A stretch of 6,745 nt of DNA from Proteobacteria bacterium UBA652 (GTDB lineage: Bacteria; Pseudomonadota; Gammaproteobacteria; Nitrosococcales; Methylophagaceae), in assembly GCA_002299915.1 (NCBI GenBank), contig DBOG01000043.1:2194-8938 (forward strand). The letters run 5' to 3'. The translations under genes were made by a program, and so were the position numbers. The stretch's first letter is position 1, and the number at the start of each line of letters is the position of its first letter. This document shows positions 1 to 4,940 of this stretch, in pieces. Below the pieces are notes generated by a model. That model worked only from the letters and a program-made list of their open reading frames with translations. It ran no database searches and had not been told where the DNA came from.

Positions 1-1149
1 CTCGATCGAGAAGGGCGCGATCCGATTGAATTATTGGATGAAGTGGAAACAATTTTGAATATCCGCTGTGCGCCGATTACGTGGCCAATTGGAATGGGGA
101 AAGGCTTTAAAGGGATCTTTCATTTATATGAAGATAGCGTACATTTATTTGAGCCGCATAGCGATGAAGCGGCTGAAATTATTGAAGGCTTGGATAATCC
201 TCGATTAGATGAGTTATTTGGCGATATGATTGATGAATTTCGTGAGGAAATTGAATTGGTCCGTGGTGCCAGCCATGAATTTGAGCTTGAGGCTTTCTTA
301 GCCGGCGAACTCTCACCTGTCTTCTTCGGCTCTGCGATGAATAATTTTGGGGTGAGCGAGTTGATGGATTCCTATGTGGAATATGCACCGATGCCACAAT
401 CACGAGAAACGGCGACGCGCACGGTTGAGCCAACAGAGGAAAAATTTAGCGGCTTTGTATTTAAGATCCAAGCCAATATGGATCCGAAACATCGTGATCG
501 GGTGGCTTTTTTGCGGGTGTGTTCAGGGCAATACCGAAAAGGAATGAAATTACGCCATGTACGGATTGGGAAAGATGTGCAAATTGCGAATGCGGTAACC
601 TTTATGGCGGCAGCGCGGGAACAAACAGAAAATGCGTGGCCAGGTGATATTTTAGGGATGCATAATCATGGCACCATTCAAATCGGCGATACCTTTACCG
701 AAGGTGAAGAAATCCAATTCACAGGGATCCCATTCTTTGCGCCAGAATTATTCAGACGGGTGCAATTAAAAGATCCTTTAAAGATGAAAGCATTGTTAAA
801 AGGCTTGCAACAATTGAGTGAAGAAGGAGCCACCCAATTATTCAGACCCATGCGCAATAATGATTTGATCTTGGGCGCGATTGGGGTGTTGCAGTTTGAT
901 GTGGTGATACATCGCTTGAAGGGTGAATATAAGGTCGAATGCGCGTATGAACCTGTGCAGGTATATACGGCTCGTTGGGTGCATTGCGATGATGATAAAA
1001 TGTTGGCAGAGTTTAAAAAGAAAAATGAAGCCAATTTGGCTGTTGATGGGGCGGGGGATCTCACCTATATCGCACCAACACGCGTGAACCTTGATTTAAC
1101 CATTGAGCGTTGGCCTGATGTGGACTTCCGGGCGACTCGAGAGATCTAA
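1..1149 (+). CDS. prfC: Peptide chain release factor 3 (RF3), 5'-truncated by window edge
   Basis: RF3 is a cytoplasmic translational GTPase that removes RF1/RF2 from the ribosome after peptide release. The frame is open from base 1 and ends at TAA 1147-1149, giving 382 residues. E. coli RF3 is about 529, so roughly 145 N-terminal residues (P-loop, switch regions) lie outside the window. The first two codons, Leu-Asp, match the end of the G4 motif NKLD, followed by DREGRDPIELLDEVE. The rest of the G domain runs to about codon 125 and includes VFFGSAMNNFGV (G5 region, about 107-118). A beta-barrel domain II follows (about 149-235), with FVFKIQANMDPKHRDRVAF and PGDILGMHNHGTIQIGDTF. Domain III contains FAPELFRR, LSEEGATQLF and IGVLQFDVV. 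These blocks are nearly identical to E. coli RF3 and distinguish it from EF-G. No frameshift is seen. The CBS gene follows after 88 bp on the same strand, with no clear terminator between them. Confidence 0.98.
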   Translation, partial: LDREGRDPIELLDEVETILNIRCAPITWPIGMGKGFKGIFHLYEDSVHLFEPHSDEAAEIIEGLDNPRLDELFGDMIDEFREEIELVRGASHEFELEAFLAGELSPVFFGSAMNNFGVSELMDSYVEYAPMPQSRETATRTVEPTEEKFSGFVFKIQANMDPKHRDRVAFLRVCSGQYRKGMKLRHVRIGKDVQIANAVTFMAAAREQTENAWPGDILGMHNHGTIQIGDTFTEGEEIQFTGIPFFAPELFRRVQLKDPLKMKALLKGLQQLSEEGATQLFRPMRNNDLILGAIGVLQFDVVIHRLKGEYKVECAYEPVQVYTARWVHCDDDKMLAEFKKKNEANLAVDGAGDLTYIAPTRVNLDLTIERWPDVDFRATREI

Positions 1150-1173
1150 TCACTTCAAATGTAATATTTCTGC

Positions 1174-1203
1174 TTGCCTTTTATACCGAGTTTAGAGCAA
1201 AAT
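1174..1203 (+). promoter_or_regulatory. Weak candidate sigma-70 promoter for the CBS gene
   Basis: In the 88-bp gap after prfC, TTGCCT (1174-1179, 4/6 to the -35 consensus) and CAAAAT (1198-1203, 4/6 to the -10 consensus) are 18 bp apart. This would place transcription start near 1210 and a leader of about 28 nt before the CBS start codon. The match is modest and could be chance in an AT-rich gap. Because no hairpin plus T-run separates the two genes, readthrough from prfC is an equally good explanation for CBS expression. Confidence 0.2.
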
Positions 1204-1237
1204 AGACCACATAGTAGTTACGATTGAGGTAAGACTA

Positions 1238-1699
1238 ATGAAAGTAAGCTCTATTACAAAGAACCAAGAAAATCCTGTTATTGGGATTGAACCGGATAAA
1301 CCGCTAAACGATGCGGTGGCCAAAATGGTTGAGCATCGGATTGGTGCGTTAGTCGTTATTGAAAATGATGCATTAATTGGTATTATTTCAGAGCGTGACT
1401 TACTGAGTGTGTTGCACGAGAAATCTGAATTATGGTCTCCTGTGTGTGTACGGGATGTGATGACAGCTAAGCCTATTGTGTGCGATCCGGAAAACACATT
1501 AGAAGAAGTGATGACAATGATGGTGGATAATAATGTGCGTCACTTACCGCTGATGCATGACGGTGAATTAAAGGGCATGCTCACGATTACGGATATCGTT
1601 GAAGAACTCCTCAATAAAGCCAAGTTTGAAAATAAATTATTGAAGAATTATATTCAAAACTGGCCAGATGGCGATCAGCTGCTTGGGCCTGATGCTTAG
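1238..1699 (+). CDS. Stand-alone CBS-domain-pair protein (putative adenine-nucleotide sensor)
   Basis: This is a 153-residue soluble protein that is almost entirely a tandem CBS pair (Bateman module). CBS1 spans about residues 12-65 (IGALVVIENDALIGIISERD) and CBS2 about 72-127 (VRDVMTAKPIVCDP, then VRHLPLMHDGELKGMLTITD). Each half ends with the usual nucleotide-contact motif, S51-E-R-D54 and T116-I-T-D119, so both adenosine-binding sites look intact. In known CBS pairs these residues bind ribose of AMP, ADP, ATP or similar ligands. The C-terminal tail (ENKLLKNYIQNWP) resembles small bacterial CBS proteins of about 140-150 residues. No catalytic domain, signal peptide or membrane segment is present, so it probably regulates a partner encoded elsewhere. 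The ATG start is supported by GAGGT at 1226-1230, seven bases upstream. Its TAG stop (1697-1699) overlaps the stop of the convergent DUF349 gene. The physiological role and partner are unknown. Confidence 0.92.
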   Translation: MKVSSITKNQENPVIGIEPDKPLNDAVAKMVEHRIGALVVIENDALIGIISERDLLSVLHEKSELWSPVCVRDVMTAKPIVCDPENTLEEVMTMMVDNNVRHLPLMHDGELKGMLTITDIVEELLNKAKFENKLLKNYIQNWPDGDQLLGPDA

Positions 1700-4521
1700 G
1701 AAATAGCGGGCAATAATGCGTTAAATCGCGTATCCAGGGTGGTTTTTTCTTTGCTGCTAACCGTGCCAACGGATAGAAATTCTTGTGTTAGTGAGAGAGC
1801 ACTGGTGGCGAGTTGTTTTTCACCTGATAAATAAGCCAATTGCTCTGCCATACGCTGTGGTTTAAAGGCAGCAGGCGTATTTTTATCCAATAAAATCTCT
1901 AGCTGTAAACAAATAGCCTGCTTGGTTGCAAGATTTTCGTTAAGTTCGGTGTCGGTGGGCACTATTTTATCTAGTGCCCGTTGGTAACGGTCTGTTATTG
2001 CGGATTCTAGCTTTTTATCTTTGAGTGGATCGAGTGTTTCCCACTCAGACGTGTCAGGTGCTTTGCCTTTTTCTTTGAGTAAATATTGCTCTAGCTGTTC
2101 ACAGAGATCGGCTTTTTGCTGCAATAGCTGAAAATCATTATTTTTAGCGTTGGCTTGGCGTTTAATCAGCTCTGCATCAACCTTATCTCTAGCTTGATTA
2201 AAGCGGCGGGCAAGCGCGCTAATAGGCGGCTTACGACGGCTTCGTTGTTTTGATTCAATCGGCTTGGGTTCTAAGGCCATAAATTCAGTATATAAATCTT
2301 CTATATCAGCAGAGGCTTTGAGCAGCCCCGCATCATCGAGTTTGCGCATTTTTTCCAGGGTGATACACAGTGCTTTTTGTGCGGATAAATCAGCTGATAC
2401 GATATCTCTTTCTGCTTGGCGTTCGTTGCGTTGCTTATCAAATACGGCGGAGGCAGCCGCTTGAAAGGTTTTCCATAAGGCTTGCTCTTCACTACGGCTG
2501 GCAGCCACGGTGACCTGCCATTGTTTTTGTAAGAAGCGTGCTTTGTCGATGGCCATGCTGATATCTTTTTTATCGACCAGTTGTATCATTTGATCGATAA
2601 GCCGTTGCCGTTGTTCGATATTCTCAGCCCGCTCTTGTGACAGCGGAATCTCTAGTGCATCCATGGCGTCGTTAAAGCGTTTATTGATGGGATCCCATTG
2701 TTTGCGGTCAACGGCGCCCATTTTTTTCCAATCTTGGCGGGCAGTTTTGATTACGCTGGTAACCTGTGGCCAATCTGCTGTTGTCCAATCTGTTTCAGTG
2801 GCAAGGTTTTCTAGCTGTTGGCAGATGGCTTCACGTTTAGTTAGGTTATTGCCACGTTTATCCGATTGTTGCTGGAAGAATGCTTGGCATCGGGTGTAAG
2901 CAAGGGTGCAGAAGCTATCAAATTCTGTCCATAGTTTTTCATACGATTTTGAATTGGCACGACCCATGTTTTTCCAAGCATCACGTAGTTGGGCGATCTC
3001 TTTTGCCAGTTTGGTGGGTTCAATACTGTCATCGGTAGCAAGCACTTTAGCGCGCCCAATCAGTTGTTCTCGTGCTTGATCGGTGCCCCAATGCTTCCAG
3101 CCTTGTAATTGGCGGACTTGGGCGCTGGCTTTATTGAAGTGTTGTTGTGGCGCTTGCAATTTTGCAGGTGGAATGGATTCTGCTTGCTCAAATAATTTGC
3201 TCAGTTGATGGAATGTATTCACGGCTTTATTAGATTGGTCCGTCTTTAGCTGTTCGTCTAGCTGGTCAAGCAGACTGTTGATTTGAGTGAGTTGCTCGCC
3301 CGCATTTATGTGTTGTTGTTTGGCGCGTTTATTCAGCTGTGCGAGGGTTTGGTTAAAATCTTGTTTGAGACCGGCTAAATCACCAATCCGTTCAGGATGT
3401 TCGGCTTGTTGCCATTGTTTTTCTAATGTGGAAATTTGTTGTGGTCGAATGGTTTTTTTGCTGGCATTGAGTTTATTAGCTTGTTGCTTAAGCGTGACCA
3501 GTTGGTGGAGTTTTTCTAGTTCTGGCGAAAGTTCGCGGGCACGGTGGTCTAGGCTGCTGATAGCATCCTGATAATCCGCTTGATTACGTTCTTGTTCTAT
3601 TTTTGGTAAAGAGCCGATAGATTGCCATTCTGACTTGATGGCTTTTATGCTTTGTTTTAAACCTGTTGGCGTGAGTGATTCAGGGGTTTGCTTGAGCTGT
3701 GAGATAAGCTGGGTGATACGCGCTAAAATGGCTTGCTGTGTTTGCCGCTGGGGTTCAAGTTCTTGTGCATTGGCTTCATAGCCCGATAATAAAGATTCAT
3801 ACTGCTGACAGGCTTGGTTGAAGCGCGTTTGTAGGGTATCAGCAGGATTGGGAAGCGCTTTGCCTTCTTGTTGCAATAGTTGGTAGGTTAGTTTTTCTTG
3901 TTGCCATTTGTCGGCAGATTTTAAACCTTCAATGGCGCCACACAGTTGGATCCATTGGCTTGCATTTTTTTCGTTTGATTCATGTTCGCTGATCGTTGAT
4001 TTGAGCTGTTGGCGCAGGCTTTTATTATTATCTGCCGTGGCTAGCAATTGTTTTAAGAGGTTGATATCTACTATCTGATTGGCAGCGAGTGTTTGTATTT
4101 CTTTTGTCGGATTTGTTTGGGCAATATTCAAGAAGGTATTTTGATTACTGATATAGGTGAGTGCTTTTTTGCGTAATGCCAATGCTCGGTTGGGATTAGA
4201 AATAACAGTGAGATAGAGTGCTTGATCTTGTGGAATAAGGTGCAGAATGGCGCTGAGCGCCTGATCATCACCATTCTCTTGGCCGATTAGTTTGCTGAGC
4301 GTCGATTTGGCGGTATTGATAAAAGGACTAGCGGCTACTGTGGCCAGTTCGGCAAGTGTGGGGATATGTTGTAAGCGAACAATCGCTGCAATACGAACGG
4401 CTTGATCGGGATCAGATTGAGCAAGTTGGATTAGTTCGGGGCTGGTGGTGTTTAGATCAGTAATGGATTTGATACGAACGCTGGGTTTGCTATGCTGCCA
4501 TTTTGCTGTAAAAAGTGCCAT
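1696..4521 (-). CDS. Large DUF349-repeat protein with HEAT-like N-terminus, function unknown
   Basis: This is a 941-residue, Gln-, Lys- and Ala-rich, predominantly helical protein with no signal peptide or transmembrane segment, so probably cytosolic. Residues about 1-170 look like HEAT-type repeats, with helical pairs such as KPSVRIKSITDL and DQAVRIAAIVRL. From about 180 onward it is coiled-coil-like, with recurring DUF349 signatures built on a conserved Trp: SEWQSIGSLPK (about 298), DAWKNMG (about 515), DWKKMGAVDRKQW (about 597) and KQWQV (about 667). The block GWKHWGTDQAREQLI (about 474-488) is also typical of this gammaproteobacterial family. Length and N-terminus (WQHSKPSVR) fit my memory of relatives of about 900 residues, supporting the ATG at 4519-4521. 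A weak AGAAG (4531-4535) precedes it by 9 nt. The gene starts 4 nt after the DUF3579 stop, so co-transcription is likely. No enzymatic motif is visible; a scaffold or nucleic-acid-associated role would be speculation. Confidence 0.9.
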   Translation of the reverse strand: MALFTAKWQHSKPSVRIKSITDLNTTSPELIQLAQSDPDQAVRIAAIVRLQHIPTLAELATVAASPFINTAKSTLSKLIGQENGDDQALSAILHLIPQDQALYLTVISNPNRALALRKKALTYISNQNTFLNIAQTNPTKEIQTLAANQIVDINLLKQLLATADNNKSLRQQLKSTISEHESNEKNASQWIQLCGAIEGLKSADKWQQEKLTYQLLQQEGKALPNPADTLQTRFNQACQQYESLLSGYEANAQELEPQRQTQQAILARITQLISQLKQTPESLTPTGLKQSIKAIKSEWQSIGSLPKIEQERNQADYQDAISSLDHRARELSPELEKLHQLVTLKQQANKLNASKKTIRPQQISTLEKQWQQAEHPERIGDLAGLKQDFNQTLAQLNKRAKQQHINAGEQLTQINSLLDQLDEQLKTDQSNKAVNTFHQLSKLFEQAESIPPAKLQAPQQHFNKASAQVRQLQGWKHWGTDQAREQLIGRAKVLATDDSIEPTKLAKEIAQLRDAWKNMGRANSKSYEKLWTEFDSFCTLAYTRCQAFFQQQSDKRGNNLTKREAICQQLENLATETDWTTADWPQVTSVIKTARQDWKKMGAVDRKQWDPINKRFNDAMDALEIPLSQERAENIEQRQRLIDQMIQLVDKKDISMAIDKARFLQKQWQVTVAASRSEEQALWKTFQAAASAVFDKQRNERQAERDIVSADLSAQKALCITLEKMRKLDDAGLLKASADIEDLYTEFMALEPKPIESKQRSRRKPPISALARRFNQARDKVDAELIKRQANAKNNDFQLLQQKADLCEQLEQYLLKEKGKAPDTSEWETLDPLKDKKLESAITDRYQRALDKIVPTDTELNENLATKQAICLQLEILLDKNTPAAFKPQRMAEQLAYLSGEKQLATSALSLTQEFLSVGTVSSKEKTTLDTRFNALLPAIS

Positions 4522-4525
4522 TTTA

Positions 4526-4813
4526 CTATGCTTCTGGCTCTATATCAGTGAGTTTCACAACCAGCTTGTTTTCTTCAGCAAAATTCATTAGGAAATCAAA
4601 CAGCATAGCGTCTTCTTCTTCTAAGCAGGCATCCACTACGACACATTTCACACCTTCCATGGTCGCTAATCTAACATTGGGGTGGAAAATCATGCGGCGG
4701 TTGCGGTCATACGTTGCCACTGCTCCAGATAACCGTTCCGCCCAATCACTGGGGCGAAATTTCCCACCAGATTCGGTTTTTCCTTGGATAATGACTTTTG
4801 AAGGTGAGGACAT
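4526..4813 (-). CDS. DUF3579 family protein, function unknown
   Basis: This is a 95-residue soluble protein. I recognise the DUF3579 family from the N-terminal strand KVIIQGKTESGGKFRPSDWAERL, with its FRPSDWAERL core (about residues 19-28), and from the central GVKCVVVD block (about 54-61). The C-terminal half, ending MLFDFLMNFAEENKL, also fits. Relatives are of similar size, so the gene appears full length. It has no Cys pair, membrane segment or recognisable catalytic motif, and no function is established to my knowledge. The start is fixed at ATG 4811-4813 because an in-frame TAA lies four codons upstream (4823-4825) with no other usual start between. The 20 bases before the start contain no evident Shine-Dalgarno sequence. 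It is the first gene of a probable operon with the DUF349 gene 4 nt downstream, and it is divergent from ileS across 127 bp. Confidence 0.9.
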   Translation of the reverse strand: MSSPSKVIIQGKTESGGKFRPSDWAERLSGAVATYDRNRRMIFHPNVRLATMEGVKCVVVDACLEEEDAMLFDFLMNFAEENKLVVKLTDIEPEA

Positions 4814-4821
4814 ATCGTTGA

Positions 4822-4849
4822 TTTATAGCTTGTAGATTTGAGTTGTGAC
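4822..4849 (-). promoter_or_regulatory. Candidate promoter for DUF3579-DUF349, giving a near-leaderless mRNA
   Basis: Read on the minus strand, GTCACA (4844-4849, 4/6 to the -35 consensus) and TATAAA (4822-4827, 5/6 to the -10 consensus) are separated by 16 bp. Transcription would begin near 4815, only a few bases before the ATG at 4813. That would agree with the lack of a Shine-Dalgarno sequence before this gene. The call rests on hexamer matches in an AT-rich stretch; a promoter further upstream (for example TAGAAT at 4851-4856, lacking a good -35) remains possible. Confidence 0.3.
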
Positions 4850-4867
4850 TATTCTACGGTATATTAA

Positions 4868-4899
4868 TGATAAAAAATATAATTTTTTGGTGATAAAAA
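4868..4899 (+). repeat. Direct repeat TGATAAAAA, two copies 23 bp apart
   Basis: TGATAAAAA occurs exactly at 4868-4876 and 4891-4899. Each copy is followed, after 1 and 3 bases respectively, by an exact TATAAT. The unit TGATAAAAA-(1 or 3)-TATAAT is therefore present twice, about two helical turns apart. It could be a duplicated promoter element or a paired binding site, but low sequence complexity makes a chance origin possible. Confidence 0.5.
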
Positions 4900-4908
4900 C
4901 CGTATAAT
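4878..4908 (+). promoter_or_regulatory. ileS promoter region with two exact TATAAT -10 boxes
   Basis: Two perfect -10 hexamers face ileS: TATAAT at 4878-4883 and TATAAT at 4903-4908. The downstream box would start transcription near 4915, giving a leader of about 25 nt before the GTG at 4941. The upstream box would give a leader of about 50 nt. Neither has a convincing TTGACA at 16-18 bp: the upstream box has TACGGT at 17 bp, and the downstream box has only an AT-rich run. No extended -10 TGn is present. The sequence between promoter and gene is too short for a T-box or other large leader regulator, and I see no attenuator hairpin. Confidence 0.5.
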
Positions 4909-4940
4909 TACGCGTTTAGATTTGATTCGATGAGACCGCT

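Noticed and set aside
678..1064. A 128-codon minus-strand ORF inside prfC
   Set aside because: It is antisense to strongly conserved RF3 domains II and III, and its translation resembles no protein family I know.
1663..1672. Possible minus-strand terminator, GCC-ATCT-GGC followed by CAGTTTTG, after the DUF349 stop
   Set aside because: A 3-4 bp stem and only four T's are too weak for an intrinsic terminator, and the bases are coding for the CBS protein.
1716..1748. Possible plus-strand terminator after the CBS gene: stem at 1716-1731 and a T6 run at 1743-1748
   Set aside because: The stem is five pairs including a G-T wobble and is 11 bases away from the T-run, so it is not a standard terminator; the T's are Lys codons of the opposite gene.
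3287..3571. A 94-codon, Cys/Ser/Leu-rich plus-strand ORF inside the DUF349 gene
   Set aside because: Its composition is that expected when the complement of a Gln/Lys/Ala-rich helical gene is translated; no ribosome-binding site or family match is evident.
4515..4835. A 106-codon plus-strand ORF covering nearly all of the DUF3579 gene in antisense
   Set aside because: Its Ser-rich translation has no recognisable domain, while the opposite strand encodes the clear DUF3579 motif FRPSDWAERL; it is a shadow ORF.
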